A stretch of DNA of 64,000 nt from Mycolicibacterium sp. P1-5 (GTDB lineage: Bacteria; Actinomycetota; Actinomycetes; Mycobacteriales; Mycobacteriaceae), in NCBI RefSeq assembly GCF_008329565.1, contig NZ_NPKT01000001.1:124001-188000 (forward strand). Reading direction: 5' to 3'. The notes under the pieces were generated by a model. It did no database searches. It saw only the letters and a list, made by a program, of their open reading frames with translations, and was not told the origin of the DNA. Shown in pieces: positions 38,202 through 49,003 of this stretch. The position numbers and the translations under genes were made by a program. Numbering within the stretch: the stretch's first letter is position 1; each line of letters opens with the position of its first letter.

Positions 38202-39433
38202 ATCGGGACCGGCGCACCGAAGCCAGGAATGATCCCGATCGGGATCACCGCCAGCAGGATGACGCTGACAGCGAACACGGTCAGCGTGCGCCGCGTCGGT
38301 GGCTCATCGACTTCGGGTTGGTCGCGTGTATACAGCAAAAACACGATGCCGAGATCGAACGCAATCATGACCCACCACCGGACCCAGTCCACCCCGGTCA
38401 AGAACACCGGAAGGATCATCAGAATTCCGGCCAACACGGCGAGCGGCCGGCTCTTCAGCAGTGCGGTGTACCGCCGGACCGGGACGCCAGAGACATGCGC
38501 GATGGCCAACACCGATACGGCCAGCACGACCAATCCGTAGACGGTCGAGCCGGCCAGAGCGGCGACGCCGATGCTGCCGACGAAACGCAGGCCCTCGGTG
38601 AACGTCATGTCGAACAGCGGCAGGAAGGCCCGGCAGTACCAGTCGTGGTAGTCGACGTAATAGTGGAAGCCGCTCAGTAGCTGGCCGATCGTGGGTTTGC
38701 CGGCCAACGGATGGTTCATCAGCCCGTGCTGAACCAGTTGGCACAGCTGCGGGGACACGCCGTGGCGACCGAATGCGGCCAGGGCAAGCGCGATCAACAC
38801 CGGCGGCCCGAGCGCCAGCACCACGCTGGCCCAGAACGCCTTGGTGTCCAGGCGAGGCGCCAACACCGTCAGCGCCACCAGCACGCCGAGTCCGAACAGG
38901 AACGGTGTGGCCTCGTGGATCAGTGTGAGGACCGCCAGCACCAAACCGTAGACGGCACTGGCGATTACGACCGCGCGGGTGGTGACTACCCGGGTCAGTA
39001 CAACTGCGAAGGCGACGAGCGCGGCGCCACCCAACAGATCGGTGCGCGCGGAGAACAGACCGAACGCGAACCCGAACGGCAGGACTGGAATCAGCAGTGC
39101 CAGCAGCCGCCGTCGCTGCGAACGGCCCGACCTGACAGCAATCGACCAGGCCATGGCCGCGAGCCCGAGAACAAAGGCCACGGTCGGGATCCAACGCAGC
39201 ACGGCCATACCGCCGAAGTAGTGCGCCGGACCGAACAGGCCGAGAATCTCGCCGGCCAGTCCGCGCCGGATGAAACCCACCGAGTAGTCGATGGCGAAGT
39301 AGGAATACCAGTAACCATCGGGGACGACTGCGATCGCAAGTGTCGTCAGTACCGCGGCCCACAGCACCAGCAGCGCCGTGAACGTGATGAAGAAGCCGCG
39401 TCTGCTCACGGTGTCGACCGTGGTGCTCGGCAT
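38198..39433 (-). CDS. Polytopic membrane protein of unknown function
   Basis: The protein has 411 residues from ATG 39433 (MPSTTVDTVSRRGFFITF), with about ten hydrophobic helices. The conserved-looking segment YFAIDYSVGFIRRGLAGEIL after the first helix and the loop FHYYVDYHDWYCRAFLPLF are notable, and the arrangement recalls integral-membrane glycosyltransferases. No catalytic motif was identified, so I give no function. It lies just upstream of narG on the same strand, and its stop codon overlaps the GlnR-type box. Confidence 0.8.
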   Translation of the reverse strand: MPSTTVDTVSRRGFFITFTALLVLWAAVLTTLAIAVVPDGYWYSYFAIDYSVGFIRRGLAGEILGLFGPAHYFGGMAVLRWIPTVAFVLGLAAMAWSIAVRSGRSQRRRLLALLIPVLPFGFAFGLFSARTDLLGGAALVAFAVVLTRVVTTRAVVIASAVYGLVLAVLTLIHEATPFLFGLGVLVALTVLAPRLDTKAFWASVVLALGPPVLIALALAAFGRHGVSPQLCQLVQHGLMNHPLAGKPTIGQLLSGFHYYVDYHDWYCRAFLPLFDMTFTEGLRFVGSIGVAALAGSTVYGLVVLAVSVLAIAHVSGVPVRRYTALLKSRPLAVLAGILMILPVFLTGVDWVRWWVMIAFDLGIVFLLYTRDQPEVDEPPTRRTLTVFAVSVILLAVIPIGIIPGFGAPVPM

Positions 39434-39506
39434 TTCACCCCCACTGACTTGTGGCGACGCGTGCCGCCAGTCGCGGCCTGACCGCGACCATGAGTATAGG
39501 TTCCAT

Positions 39507-40415
39507 TCACTCGAGCCCCCGCGACGCGGGCGCCCGACGGGCGCGGCGCAGCGCGTCACCGCTGAATACCAGCAGCGCCAGCCAGATCAGCGCAAAGCCC
39601 ACCCAGCGGGCCGGCGGCATGGGCTCGTGGGCCACCACCACCCCCCAGGTCATCTGCATCGCCGGATTCAGGTACATCAGCAGGCCGAGCGTCACCAGCG
39701 GCAGCCGCTGGGCGGCGGCGGCGAAGAACAGCAGCGGGATCGCGGTGATCGGCCCGGACAGCAGCATCAATGCGATGTGGCCTGGCCCGTTGTTGGCGAA
39801 CTGTGCATGCCCACTCAGCTGGAGCACGGCGATGTAGGCGATGGCGAAGGGCGCGGCGATCGCGGCCTCCACGCCGACGCTGACCCTAGGGTCGGTGGGC
39901 ACGATCTTCTTGACCAGGCCGTAGACACCGAAGGTCAGTGCCAGCCCGAGCGCGATGAACGGCGGACCGCCGACCTCGATGCCCAGCAACACCACTGCCG
40001 CGAGCGCGATCAGCACGGCCACCAGCTGAGCCCGGTTGAGTCGTTCCCGGAAGATCAGCACCCCGAGCAACACGCTGACCAGTGGATTGATGAAGTAGCC
40101 GAGGGCACCGTCGACCACATGGCCGTTATTGACCGCGAAGATGAAGATGACCCAGTTCGCCGACACCAGCGCCGAGGCACAGAGCAGCAGCAGCCAGGTT
40201 CGCCCGGTCATCGACCGCAGATCCGACAGCTTGCGCATCGCCACCAGCACGCCGGCCATCAGCACCAGCGTCCAGACGATGCGGTGAGCCAGAACCTCCA
40301 GCGCCCCAGCCGGTTTCAGCAACGGAAAGAACGCCGGGAACAGGCCCCACGAGCCATAGGCGCCGATTCCGTACAGCAGACCGCCGGTCTTGGTGTCCTG
40401 TTCGGTGGCCGTCAC
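39507..40415 (-). CDS. rarD: RarD-type EamA transporter
   Basis: The protein has 302 residues from GTG 40415 ([24 protein letters not shown]). It has ten helices and two EamA repeats ([35 protein letters not shown]). RarD is named for chloramphenicol resistance in Escherichia coli, but the substrate is unproven. The GTG overlaps the rluD stop by 4 bases, continuing the lspA-rluD-rarD unit. Confidence 0.9.
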   Translation of the reverse strand: MTATEQDTKTGGLLYGIGAYGSWGLFPAFFPLLKPAGALEVLAHRIVWTLVLMAGVLVAMRKLSDLRSMTGRTWLLLLCASALVSANWVIFIFAVNNGHVVDGALGYFINPLVSVLLGVLIFRERLNRAQLVAVLIALAAVVLLGIEVGGPPFIALGLALTFGVYGLVKKIVPTDPRVSVGVEAAIAAPFAIAYIAVLQLSGHAQFANNGPGHIALMLLSGPITAIPLLFFAAAAQRLPLVTLGLLMYLNPAMQMTWGVVVAHEPMPPARWVGFALIWLALLVFSGDALRRARRAPASRGLE

Positions 40416-41338
40416 GACTCGCCGCGGAGCACATCCACGGCGTGCTGCAGATCGGCCGGATAGGGTGCGGTGACCTCGAAGCGCCTGCCGTCGGCGGGAT
40501 GCGCGAACGCCAGCGACCGAGCATGCAGCCACTGCCGCTCCAGGCCGAGCCGCTTGGCCAGCACCGGGTCGGCACCGTAGGTCAGATCACCGGCGCACGG
40601 GTGATGCAGTGCGGCGAAGTGCACGCGGATCTGATGGGTGCGACCGGTTTCCAGGTGGATGTCGAGAAGACTTGCGGCGCGGAACATTTCGACGGTGTCG
40701 TAGTGGGTGATGCTGTGCCGCCCGGTTTCGGTGACGGCGAACTTCCAGTCATGGCCACGGTGCCGGCCGATCGGTGCGTCGATGGTCCCGCTGGACGGAT
40801 CCGGATGGCCTTGCACCACAGCGTGATAGCGCTTGTCGACGGTGCGCTGTTTGAAGGCCCGCTTGAGCAGGGTGTAGGCCCGCTCGGACAGCGCGACCAC
40901 CATGACCCCGGAGGTGCCGACGTCGAGCCGGTGCACGATGCCCTGCCGTTCGTGGATTCCGGACGTGCTGATCCGGAAACCGGCGGCAGCCAGCCCGCCG
41001 AGCACGGTGGGACCGTGCCAACCTACCGTCGCGTGAGCGGCCACACCCGGTGGCTTGTCGATGGCGACGATGTCGGCGTCGGAGTAGAGGATCGTCATGC
41101 CCTCGATCTCTTGGGGCGTGTTCTCCGGTGGGGGCGCTTCCTCGGGGATCCGCACGTGCAGCCACGCGCCGGCCTCAAGACGGTCCGACTTACCGGCCGG
41201 CGCGCCGTCGAGCTCGACACCGCCATCCTCGGCGATGGCGGCCGCTGCAGTGCGGGAAAGCCCCAGTAGGCGGGCCAGGCCCGCATCGACGCGCATGCCG
41301 GCCAAACCCTCGGGGACCGGCATGGAACGTTCTGCCAT
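40412..41338 (-). CDS. RluD-family 23S rRNA pseudouridine synthase
   Basis: The protein has 308 residues from ATG 41338 ([18 protein letters not shown]). An N-terminal S4 RNA-binding domain ([20 protein letters not shown]) precedes the catalytic domain with the aspartate in [17 protein letters not shown] further family motif is [14 protein letters not shown]. Its ATG overlaps the lspA stop by one base. It matches the lspA-rluD pair of M. tuberculosis (Rv1539-Rv1540). The exact uridine modified is not readable. Confidence 0.93.
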   Translation of the reverse strand: MAERSMPVPEGLAGMRVDAGLARLLGLSRTAAAAIAEDGGVELDGAPAGKSDRLEAGAWLHVRIPEEAPPPENTPQEIEGMTILYSDADIVAIDKPPGVAAHATVGWHGPTVLGGLAAAGFRISTSGIHERQGIVHRLDVGTSGVMVVALSERAYTLLKRAFKQRTVDKRYHAVVQGHPDPSSGTIDAPIGRHRGHDWKFAVTETGRHSITHYDTVEMFRAASLLDIHLETGRTHQIRVHFAALHHPCAGDLTYGADPVLAKRLGLERQWLHARSLAFAHPADGRRFEVTAPYPADLQHAVDVLRGES

Positions 41339-41892
41339 CAGGCCGTCTCGGCCTTGTCGTCGCCTGCCGCCGGCTCGGTCTTGCGGCGACCGGCGGTGTC
41401 GAAGTCGTAGCCGAACAGCGACAGTGCGACCAGCAGGATGGCGCCGCCGACGACCGCCGGATCGGCCACGTTGAAAACGGGCCACCAACCGATGGACAGG
41501 AAATCGACGACGTGACCGCGCAGCGGACCGGGTGATCGGAAGAACCGGTCGACGAGGTTGCCCAGCGCGCCGCCCAAGATCATCCCGAGCCCGACGGCCC
41601 ACCACGGCGACACCAGCCGTCGCCCCATCCAGAAGATCCCGACGACGACGCCGGTGGCGACCAGCGTCAGCACCCAGGTGTAGCCGGTAGCCATGGAGAA
41701 TGCCGCACCTGAGTTGCGCACCAGTGTCCAGGTGACGGTGTCGCCGATGATCGACACCGGCTGGCCGGGGGTCAACCACCGCACCGCCAGCACTTTGGTG
41801 ATCACATCGAGGGCCAGCACCACGCCCGCCACCGACATGAGCAGCCGCAGCCGCCGTGGCGCCTTGGTGCGGTCCTGGGATTCGTCGATCAC
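41338..41892 (-). CDS. lspA: Lipoprotein signal peptidase
   Basis: The protein has 184 residues from GTG 41892 ([18 protein letters not shown]). It has four membrane helices and both catalytic-aspartate regions, GNLVDRFF and WWPVFNVAD, plus the conserved NSGAAFS. It removes signal peptides from prolipoproteins. An in-frame ATG at 41922 would add ten residues but would overlap the divergent ansA start. It starts an lspA-rluD-rarD unit. Confidence 0.93.
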   Translation of the reverse strand: MIDESQDRTKAPRRLRLLMSVAGVVLALDVITKVLAVRWLTPGQPVSIIGDTVTWTLVRNSGAAFSMATGYTWVLTLVATGVVVGIFWMGRRLVSPWWAVGLGMILGGALGNLVDRFFRSPGPLRGHVVDFLSIGWWPVFNVADPAVVGGAILLVALSLFGYDFDTAGRRKTEPAAGDDKAETA

Positions 41893-41920
41893 GCCACCAT
41901 CATTCCCTAGTCTGTTGGGC

Positions 41921-42838
41921 ATGCCCCGACTCGTCGTCGTTACCACCGGCGGGACGATCGCCACCAGCGCCGACGGGGAGGGGGTGCTGCGGCCGGTGCA
42001 CGGCGGCGCCGACCTGGTCTCGGGACTGGATGCACGGGTAATCGACCTGTTCACTCTGGACAGCTCGCAGCTGACGCCGGCCGAGTGGCTGCGTATCGGA
42101 GATGCGGTCACGGAGGCCGCCCGGGACGCCGACGGTGTGGTCGTCACGCACGGCACCGATTCGATGGAAGAGACCGCGCTGTGGCTGGAGCTCACCTACG
42201 GCGGCGACACACCGGTGGTGGTCACCGGCGCGGCCCGTTCGGCCGACGACCCCGACGCAGACGGGCCGGGCAACCTGCGCGACGCCCTTGCCGTCGCGGG
42301 CAGCCCGCTCGCCCGCGGCCTCGGCGTGCTGATCTGTTTCGCCGGGTGGGTGCTGCCCGCGCTGGGCACCACCAAGGTGGGTGGTCCTGACTTGTTCGGC
42401 GGGCGGGCCCCGGTAGGCCGGGTCAGCACCGGAATGTTCAGCGTGACGGGCGGCACGCAGCGGGCCTACCTGGGGGCGGTGGCCGAGGCGGGGCGCGTCG
42501 ACATCGTGGCGGCCTATCCGGGTGCCGACGGGACGGCGATCGACGCGTTCGTCGAAGCGGGGGCGGCAGGCCTGGTGATCGAAGCGATGGGGGCAGGCAA
42601 CGCGGGAACGGCGGTGGTGGAGGCGGTGCGGCGGGCGTGTGCCCGCGGGGTGACCGTTGCGGTGACCACCCGGGTGCCCGGCGGACGCACCGCCGCGGCG
42701 TACGGACCGGGCCACGATCTGGTGGGCGCGGGCGCCGTCTTGGTGCCGCGGTTGCGCAGCAGCCAGGCCCGGGTGCTGGTGATGGCGGCGTTAGGCCTGG
42801 GGTTGCCCGTTGCCGACGTCGTTTCCCGCCTGGGCTGA
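41921..42838 (+). CDS. ansA: L-asparaginase
   Basis: The protein has 305 residues from ATG 41921 ([19 protein letters not shown]). The two catalytic threonines are in TTGGTIAT and [11 protein letters not shown]. The C-terminal domain ([11 protein letters not shown]) completes the type I/II asparaginase fold. It hydrolyses asparagine to aspartate and ammonium. There is no signal peptide. A TAGTCT ends 7 bases before the ATG, suggesting a leaderless mRNA. It is divergent from lspA and its end overlaps dinB by 48 bases. Confidence 0.93.
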   Translation: MPRLVVVTTGGTIATSADGEGVLRPVHGGADLVSGLDARVIDLFTLDSSQLTPAEWLRIGDAVTEAARDADGVVVTHGTDSMEETALWLELTYGGDTPVVVTGAARSADDPDADGPGNLRDALAVAGSPLARGLGVLICFAGWVLPALGTTKVGGPDLFGGRAPVGRVSTGMFSVTGGTQRAYLGAVAEAGRVDIVAAYPGADGTAIDAFVEAGAAGLVIEAMGAGNAGTAVVEAVRRACARGVTVAVTTRVPGGRTAAAYGPGHDLVGAGAVLVPRLRSSQARVLVMAALGLGLPVADVVSRLG

Positions 42839-44194
42839 GCGGGCCCGGTCCTCGATCTCCGCGACGTAGTCGGGCCAGTCCAGGCTGTCGACCGGGTTGG
42901 CCGTGGACAGTTTGGGGTGGTCGATGGGGAACGTCCGCATCACGCCGGGTCCGCTGGCGCGGGTTTCGAATCGCACGCTGACCACACCGTGACCCGCACC
43001 CTGCACCCAGCCGTGGCCGAACTCCGGATGACGGATGTCGTCGCCGATGCGCCAGCCGCCCACGTCGGCTGTCCGCGCCGGCGCCGGCACGTGCGTGTCC
43101 GGCGTATCCAGCACCTCGGTCTCCTGCTGTTCGAGATCGGGGAACAACGACTCCTGACGGACATCTGACAGCCCTGAAAACCCAACGCCCAGAAGGCGAA
43201 TGGGGCCAATGTCGCGTGGGTCGAGCAGCAGCCGCAGTGCGGTGGCGGTCAGGGCGCCGACGTTGCCGGTCGCGTACGGCAGCGTCGCCGACCGGGTCAG
43301 GGTGCTCATATCCGACCGCTTCAGCTTGACGGTCACCGTGCGGGCGCCACGGCCGTCGCGCTCCAGGCGCCGGTGGGCGTGCTCGGTGATCGGGCCCATG
43401 GCCTCGCGCAGCTGCTCGATGGTGGTGAGGTCGGCGGGAAACGTCGACTCGGCGCTGATCTGCTTGGCCTCGGCGCGTTCGGCCACCGGGCGGTCGTCGA
43501 CGCCGCGGGCCAGGCGGTGCAGTGCGGGCCCGACGCTGCCGCCCAGAACGCTGGCCGCCTCCGCATCGGTCAGGGCGGCGAGCTGGCCGATGGTGTCGAT
43601 GCCGAGCCGGTGCAGCTTGTCCTCGGCGACCGGGCCGATCCCCCACAGCCGACGTACCGGCAGGCTGTCGAGCAGCGTGCGTTCCTCGTCGCGCCGGACC
43701 ACCCGGAACCCGTCGGGCTTGGCCAGATCCGAGGCGATCTTGGCAATCTGCTTTCCCGATCCGGCCCCGACGGACGCCACCAGACCGGTTTCTTCGCGTA
43801 CCCGCCGGCGGAGCATCGCCGCGAACTCCTCGACGTCGTCGGCGGTGGCACCGGCGAGTTCGGCGGGCTCGCCGAACGCCTCGTCGAAGGACAGCTGCTC
43901 CAGTACGGGCACCATCGCGCGCACCGTGTCCAGCACACGGCGGCTGGCCACGCCGTAGACCACACCACGGGGCGGGAGCACCACCGCACCGGCGCCGACC
44001 ATGCGACGGGCCTGATGCATCGGCATCGCCGAGCGCGCGCCGAACACCCGGGACTCATAGCTGGCGCCGGCCACAACGCCGCGACCGCCGAGCCCGCCGA
44101 CCAGAACCGGTCGGCCGCGCAGCGTCGGGCGGGTCAGCTGTTCGACGGACGCGAAGAACGCATCCATGTCGAAATGCAGGACCCAGCGCTCCAC
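42791..44194 (-). CDS. dinB: Y-family DNA polymerase IV with Tudor-like C-terminal extension
   Basis: The protein has 467 residues from GTG 44194. Catalytic motifs are [16 protein letters not shown] near the start and LSFDEAF near residue 105. The HhH region is [19 protein letters not shown] beta-clamp motif, QESLF, lies at residues 347-351. About 110 residues follow, including [20 protein letters not shown] near 384-404, which resembles the C-terminal Tudor domain of PcrA/UvrD. The protein makes error-prone or lesion-bypass synthesis. It matches Rv1537 (DinX/DinB1) in position. Confidence 0.94.
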   Translation of the reverse strand: MERWVLHFDMDAFFASVEQLTRPTLRGRPVLVGGLGGRGVVAGASYESRVFGARSAMPMHQARRMVGAGAVVLPPRGVVYGVASRRVLDTVRAMVPVLEQLSFDEAFGEPAELAGATADDVEEFAAMLRRRVREETGLVASVGAGSGKQIAKIASDLAKPDGFRVVRRDEERTLLDSLPVRRLWGIGPVAEDKLHRLGIDTIGQLAALTDAEAASVLGGSVGPALHRLARGVDDRPVAERAEAKQISAESTFPADLTTIEQLREAMGPITEHAHRRLERDGRGARTVTVKLKRSDMSTLTRSATLPYATGNVGALTATALRLLLDPRDIGPIRLLGVGFSGLSDVRQESLFPDLEQQETEVLDTPDTHVPAPARTADVGGWRIGDDIRHPEFGHGWVQGAGHGVVSVRFETRASGPGVMRTFPIDHPKLSTANPVDSLDWPDYVAEIEDRARSAQAGNDVGNGQPQA

Positions 44195-44203
44195 GACTCG
44201 ATG

Positions 44204-44908
44204 CTATTGGCTGCGACGGTCGGCTGACCGCTCGAGCCGGCGCCTGGCCTCGGCCAGTACCTGCTCGGCGTCGTCGAGTTGCTGCTGGGCGTCGTCGACC
44301 CGTTTCCGTGCGGCGTCTCGCTCCCGCTCGGCGGCCTGCACCAGGGACTCCGCCTTGTCGCGCTCCTGACGGCGCTTCTCCTGCTCGCGTTTTTCGCGCC
44401 CCGTCGGCTTGGCCGGCTCCGATTCCTCCGCGCCGGCCGCGGGTTCGACGCCTTCGGCGAAACCGGACCAGCTCTCTGGCTTGGCGAGGCGCCCCAGCGC
44501 GGCGGCCACCTCCGGATCGGCTACCGCCGCCTGCAATGTGCCGACCACGTCCTCGCGCACAGCCGCAGCGGGCTGCTTGATCTCAGCCAGCCCAAATGCC
44601 TTGTCCACCAACGCATCGATGAGATGGCGCTGCTCGGCGGACAACTCGCGGATGCGTTTGCCGTCCATCTTCTGGTGCGCGGCACGAAGCCGCTCGCCGA
44701 GCGCGCCGAGCTGCTTACGTACCGACGGGTCGCGAATCGCGAGCAGGTTGACCACCCACGCCGCCTTCGTCGGCCTGCGTGCGGCGGTGATTTCCTTGGC
44801 GGCCTGCGTATCCCCGCGTTGCTTGGCCTGCTTGGCCAGTTCGGTTCGCGTGGCGGTGAACCCGTCAGGTGATTGCGCGTACAACTCGTCGAGCGGGTCT
44901 TGGGCCAT
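44204..44908 (-). CDS. Conserved hypothetical coiled-coil protein
   Basis: The protein has 234 residues from ATG 44908 (MAQDPLDELYAQSPDGFTAT). Residues 1-130 are helical (AARRPTKAAWVVNLLAI; LSAEQRHLIDALVDKAF). The last 80 residues are a highly charged coiled coil (REKREQEKRRQERDKAE ...). It starts 2 bases after the ileS stop, so it is co-transcribed with ileS and dinB. I recognise no catalytic motif. The coiled coil suggests a binding or scaffolding protein. Confidence 0.85.
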   Translation of the reverse strand: MAQDPLDELYAQSPDGFTATRTELAKQAKQRGDTQAAKEITAARRPTKAAWVVNLLAIRDPSVRKQLGALGERLRAAHQKMDGKRIRELSAEQRHLIDALVDKAFGLAEIKQPAAAVREDVVGTLQAAVADPEVAAALGRLAKPESWSGFAEGVEPAAGAEESEPAKPTGREKREQEKRRQERDKAESLVQAAERERDAARKRVDDAQQQLDDAEQVLAEARRRLERSADRRSQ

Positions 44909-44910
44909 GC

Positions 44911-47900
44911 TCAGGCCTTCGTGATCGCGACCCGCACGCCGTCGCCGATCTCCACGCCCGCGTCGGGCTCGCCGAAGTCGAAGCTCGTCGCCAAGATCTC
45001 GCCCGCGATCAGACCGGTATGCGCCGCCGCCCAGTCCGCCCGTTCGGTGGGCACCGACATGACCACCCGGATCCGATCGCTGACGTCCAGGCCGCTCGAC
45101 TTGCGCAGGTCCTGCAGTTCGCGGATGCGGTCCTTGGCCCAGCCCTCGGCTTCCAGTTCCGGGGTGACGGTGCCATCAAGCACCACCAGCCCGGCCCCGT
45201 CCGGCAGCGCGGCCGTCCACTCCGGATCGGCGGCCACCAGCTTCGCCGTGAACTCCTCCGGAAGCAGCACGGCCGGACCCGCGGTGAGCGTGCCGTCGGC
45301 GTTGAGGACATAGTCACCGGCCTTGACCGCCTTGATCGCGGCCTGGACGTCCTTGCCGATACGCGGGCCTGCGGCCCGCGCATTGACCGCGAGCTCGAAG
45401 CGGCCGTAAGCGGGCACGTCGTCGGTGAGCTCCACCGCCTTGACGTTCAGCTCGTCCGCGATGAGATCCGTGAATGGTTCAAGGCTCTGCGGATTATCCA
45501 CCGCCACAGTCAATTTCGGCAACGGCAGGCGCACCCGTAGCTTCTTGGCCTTGCGCAGCGAAGACGCCGTCGAACACACGTCACGCACCTGGTCCATGGC
45601 GGCGACCAATGCGGGATCGGCCGGCACCACACCGGGCTCCGGCCAGTCGGTCAGGTGCACCGAACGCTCGCCGGTCAGGCCGCGCCAGATCACCTCGGTG
45701 GCCATCGGCAGCAGCGGAGCCGTCAGCCGGGTGGTCACCTCGAGCACGGTGTGCAGGGTGTCGATCGCGTCGGGATCCTCTTCCCAGAACCGCGATCGTG
45801 ACCGGCGCACATACCAGTTCGTCAACGCCTCGGTGAATTGGCGAAGGAGCTCACAGGCGCCGGAAATGTCGCAGACGTCCATCGACTCGGTGAGCTGGTC
45901 ACGCTGTTCGGCGAGCTTGGCCAGGATGTAGCGATCCAGCACATTGGGAGAATTCGTGCGCCAGGTGCCGACTTTCGGTGCGTACAGGGTCAGGAAGCTG
46001 TAGGCGTTCCACAGCGGCAGCAACACCTGACGGACGCCTTCGCGGATGCCCTGCTCGGTGACAACCAGGTTGCCCCCGCGCAGGATCGGCGACGCCATCA
46101 GGAACCACCGCATGGCATCCGAACCGTCGCGGTCGAACACCTCGTTGACGTCGGGATAGTTGCGCAGCGACTTGCTCATCTTGGCGCCGTCATTGCCGAG
46201 CACAATCCCGTGTGCCACACAGGTTTTGAACGCAGGCTTGTCGAAGAGCGCACTGGCCAGCACATGCAAGGTGTAGAACCACCCGCGGGTCTGGCCGATG
46301 TACTCGACGATGAAGTCACCGGGGAAGTGCGTCTGGAACCAGTCCTGATTTTCGAACGGGTAGTGCACCTGGGCGTAGGGCATCGACCCGGAGTCGAACC
46401 ACACGTCGAAGACGTCCTCGATCCGGCGCATCGTCGAATTGCCGGACGGATCATCGGGATTCGGCCGGGTCAACTCGTCGATGTAGGGCCGGTGCAGGTT
46501 ATCCGGGCGAACCCCGAAATCGCGTTCGAGCTCATCGAGGCTGCCGTAGACGTCAATCCGCGGATAGACCGGGTCATCGGACACCCACACCGGAATGGGC
46601 GTGCCCCAGTATCGGTTTCGCGAGATCGACCAGTCCCTGGCTCCGGCCAGCCACTTGCCGAACTGACCGTCCTTGACATGTTCGGGATACCAGGTGATCT
46701 GCTGGTTGAGCTCGACCATCCGGTCCCGGAACTCGGTGACCTTCACGAACCACGACGACACCGCCCGATAGATCAACGGATTGCGGCAGCGCCAGCAGTG
46801 CGGGTACGAGTGTTCGTAGGTTTCATGGCGGATCAGCACGGGTGCGTTGACTGCTGCCGATCCCGTCCCGTTCTTCAGGTCCCGGATGATCTGTGGGTTG
46901 GCGTCGAACACGTGCTGGCCCTGATAGTCGGGCACGGTCGCATCGAAACGGCCCTTGGAATCCACCGGGGTGACCGGCACGATGCCGACGGTGTCGGTGG
47001 TGGCTTTGTCGTCCTCGCCGTAGGCCGGCGCCATGTGCACCACCCCGGTGCCGTCCTCGGTCGTCACGAAGTCGCCGCGGAGAACCTGAAAAGCGTTGGC
47101 GGACTCCATGAAATACGGGAAGGGCGGCAGATAGTGCAGGCCCAACAACTGCTCACCGGTGACGGTGGCCAGTAGCTCGGGCTCCTCCCCCAGCTCGCGG
47201 ACGTAGGCGGCCAGTCGTGCCTGCGCCAGCACCAGCCGTCGGCCGTCCACCTGGACCACCGCGTAGGTGACATCGGGGTTGACGGCGACTGCCTGATTGG
47301 ACGGCAGCGTCCACGGCGTGGTGGTCCAGACCAGTAGATAGGCGCCATCCAGGTCAGACTCGGCCTGATTGATCCGGAACCCGACGGTGATCGCCGGGTC
47401 CTGCCGGCTCTGGTAGACGTCGTCATCCATGCGCAGTTCGTGGGACGAGAGCGGGGTTTCGTCGTTCCAGCAGTACGGCAAAACCCGCACACCTTCATAG
47501 GCCAAGCCCTTGTCCCACAGCTGCTTGAACGCCCAGATGACCGACTCCATGAACGTCAGGTCCAGGGTTTTGTAGTCGTTGTCGAAGTCGACCCAGCGGG
47601 CCTGACGGGTGACGTACTCGCGCCACTCGCTGGTGTACTTGAGCACCGAGGCCCGGCAGGCGTCGTTGAACTTCTCGATGCCCATCTCTTCGATCTGGGC
47701 CTTGTCGGTGATGCCCAGCTGGCGCTGCACCTCGAGTTCGGCGGGCAGACCGTGGGTGTCCCAGCCGAAGCGGCGCTCCACCTTGTAGCCGCGCATGGTG
47801 CGGTAGCGCGGAACTATGTCCTTGACGTACCCGGTCAGCAGGTGGCCGTAGTGCGGCAGACCGTTGGCGAAGGGCGGACCGTCATAGAAGACGTATTCTT

Positions 47901-48042
47901 CGGCGCCGTCGCGTTGCGCGATGCTGGCCCGGAATGTGTCGTCGGACGCCCAGTAGTCGAGGACCTCGAGTTCGAGGGCGGGAAAGTTGGGTGAGCCACC
48001 GGCCGGCTTGGGATAGCCGGCGTCGGCCACGGGGTCGGTCAC
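44911..48042 (-). CDS. ileS: Isoleucyl-tRNA synthetase
   Basis: The protein has 1043 residues from GTG 48042 ([19 protein letters not shown]). The class I signatures are [12 protein letters not shown] (HIGH-type) and [13 protein letters not shown] (KMSKS). The editing insert and the C-terminal anticodon-binding region are present. The open frame extends to 48120 through the T-box, so an internal start is needed; AGGAG at 48055-48059 lies 12 bases before GTG 48042. It is regulated by the T-box upstream. It charges tRNA-Ile in the cytoplasm. Confidence 0.96.
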   Translation of the reverse strand: MTDPVADAGYPKPAGGSPNFPALELEVLDYWASDDTFRASIAQRDGAEEYVFYDGPPFANGLPHYGHLLTGYVKDIVPRYRTMRGYKVERRFGWDTHGLPAELEVQRQLGITDKAQIEEMGIEKFNDACRASVLKYTSEWREYVTRQARWVDFDNDYKTLDLTFMESVIWAFKQLWDKGLAYEGVRVLPYCWNDETPLSSHELRMDDDVYQSRQDPAITVGFRINQAESDLDGAYLLVWTTTPWTLPSNQAVAVNPDVTYAVVQVDGRRLVLAQARLAAYVRELGEEPELLATVTGEQLLGLHYLPPFPYFMESANAFQVLRGDFVTTEDGTGVVHMAPAYGEDDKATTDTVGIVPVTPVDSKGRFDATVPDYQGQHVFDANPQIIRDLKNGTGSAAVNAPVLIRHETYEHSYPHCWRCRNPLIYRAVSSWFVKVTEFRDRMVELNQQITWYPEHVKDGQFGKWLAGARDWSISRNRYWGTPIPVWVSDDPVYPRIDVYGSLDELERDFGVRPDNLHRPYIDELTRPNPDDPSGNSTMRRIEDVFDVWFDSGSMPYAQVHYPFENQDWFQTHFPGDFIVEYIGQTRGWFYTLHVLASALFDKPAFKTCVAHGIVLGNDGAKMSKSLRNYPDVNEVFDRDGSDAMRWFLMASPILRGGNLVVTEQGIREGVRQVLLPLWNAYSFLTLYAPKVGTWRTNSPNVLDRYILAKLAEQRDQLTESMDVCDISGACELLRQFTEALTNWYVRRSRSRFWEEDPDAIDTLHTVLEVTTRLTAPLLPMATEVIWRGLTGERSVHLTDWPEPGVVPADPALVAAMDQVRDVCSTASSLRKAKKLRVRLPLPKLTVAVDNPQSLEPFTDLIADELNVKAVELTDDVPAYGRFELAVNARAAGPRIGKDVQAAIKAVKAGDYVLNADGTLTAGPAVLLPEEFTAKLVAADPEWTAALPDGAGLVVLDGTVTPELEAEGWAKDRIRELQDLRKSSGLDVSDRIRVVMSVPTERADWAAAHTGLIAGEILATSFDFGEPDAGVEIGDGVRVAITKA

Positions 48043-48059
48043 GGGCGCGTTCGTCTCCT

Positions 48060-48275
48060 GTGCCAGCTGTCTGGACACGGGGACGACGGACGCGCCGGTG
48101 CGCGAGCGCCGCGGTACCACCCCGCTTACGCACGTCGACGTGCGTCGCTCTTCACAGGCTGTGACGGGCCCACCCGTTCGGTTCTACTCGGTCGTTTCCG
48201 CGCCGCGGCGCGGGCCTTTCTTCCGAAGGCTCCCCGGTGATGGCCGGATCGGTGCCGCTGGATGAATTCTAGCCG
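48060..48275 (-). ncRNA. Translational T-box riboswitch of ileS
   Basis: On the minus strand, between the upstream gene and ileS, lies the invariant T-box GGGGTGGTACCGCG at 48110-48123. An AUC triplet at 48239-48241, in GGCCATCACCGGGG, is the likely isoleucine specifier of an ultrashort Stem I (about 48225-48262). The linker GAACCGAACGGG follows. This is the actinobacterial ileS type, in which uncharged tRNA-Ile opens the ribosome site rather than preventing termination. Outer limits are approximate. Confidence 0.9.
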
Positions 48276-48869
48276 TTAGACGGTGTCGTAGACCGCGGTG
48301 GCCTCGGACGTCACGCTGATCAGGCCCAAACGAAACTGATTGGTCAGTTCGTCGACCGTGCACTGATCCAACCGGCGCGAGTCGTACCACCAGTCCATCT
48401 GCATCTCGCCGTCGGCGCGGTAGGCGAGCACGCCCAGCGCAGGTCCGTCGGCAAGCTGCAGCGGCCCGAGGGACGGCTCCGGCGGCAACCCGAGGAACGA
48501 GAACGCGACGTCGGCCGGCGATGCGCTGAGCCGGGCTGGCATCAGCGCTTCGCGGACGGCGGTCAGCAGGGCGTTGGCGTCCATGCCCCGTTCATCGGCA
48601 CAGCACAGCCGAAGTGGCTGAACTGTGGTCAAGCCACTGACCATCACGAACCCGACGCCGATGGTGCGGGCGATCGCCCGGCCGAGAGCGGCCAGGAGCA
48701 TCTCCTCTACGCCGACCCGCGTAGCTTCGACTGCTCCGTCCAGTTCGGCGGTCAGTTCATCGGACAGGGGCGCCGACAATCGGACCAAATCTTCTGGTCG
48801 AGGTCGGCCGGGAATCTCATCATCGACTACCCGCACATTGCTAGACGGGTAGGTCACAGGAGCAACCAT
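48276..48869 (-). CDS. Half-length condensation-domain-like protein
   Basis: The protein has 197 residues from ATG 48869 (MVAPVTYPSSNVRVVDDEI); ATG 48896 would add nine. Its pattern (TRVGVEEMLLAALGRAIART, then ADVAFSFLGLPPE and DWWYDSRRLDQCTVDEL) matches only the C-terminal half of NRPS-type condensation domains. The N-terminal half with the catalytic HHxxxDG is absent. It may be a binding or docking protein, or a decayed gene, but the frame is intact. It precedes the ileS T-box and is divergent from the HTH-membrane protein-glycosyltransferase group. Confidence 0.72.
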   Translation of the reverse strand: MVAPVTYPSSNVRVVDDEIPGRPRPEDLVRLSAPLSDELTAELDGAVEATRVGVEEMLLAALGRAIARTIGVGFVMVSGLTTVQPLRLCCADERGMDANALLTAVREALMPARLSASPADVAFSFLGLPPEPSLGPLQLADGPALGVLAYRADGEMQMDWWYDSRRLDQCTVDELTNQFRLGLISVTSEATAVYDTV

Positions 48870-48965
48870 GCCCCCACCGTAGCGGTCGTGTCCCATAAAT
48901 GGGAGTCCAATCCCAGAAGTGTGACGATGGTGTCAATAAACATATCAATTTGCCGTGCCTAGTGG

Positions 48966-48998
48966 CCGGTACCCAATACCGGGAGTTCGGGTTATTGT
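48966..48998 (+). promoter_or_regulatory. Palindromic operator and -10 before the HTH gene
   Basis: CCGGTA-CCCAA-TACCGG (48966-48982) is a perfect 6-5-6 dyad covering the expected -35 position of a promoter whose -10 is TATTGT (48993-48998). The GTG of the HTH gene begins 6 bases after that -10, so its mRNA looks leaderless. The dyad is a candidate autoregulatory site. A second dyad, TGGGA-N6-TCCCA at 48900-48915, lies near the start of the divergent gene. Confidence 0.45.
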
Positions 48999-49003
48999 GA
49001 GTT

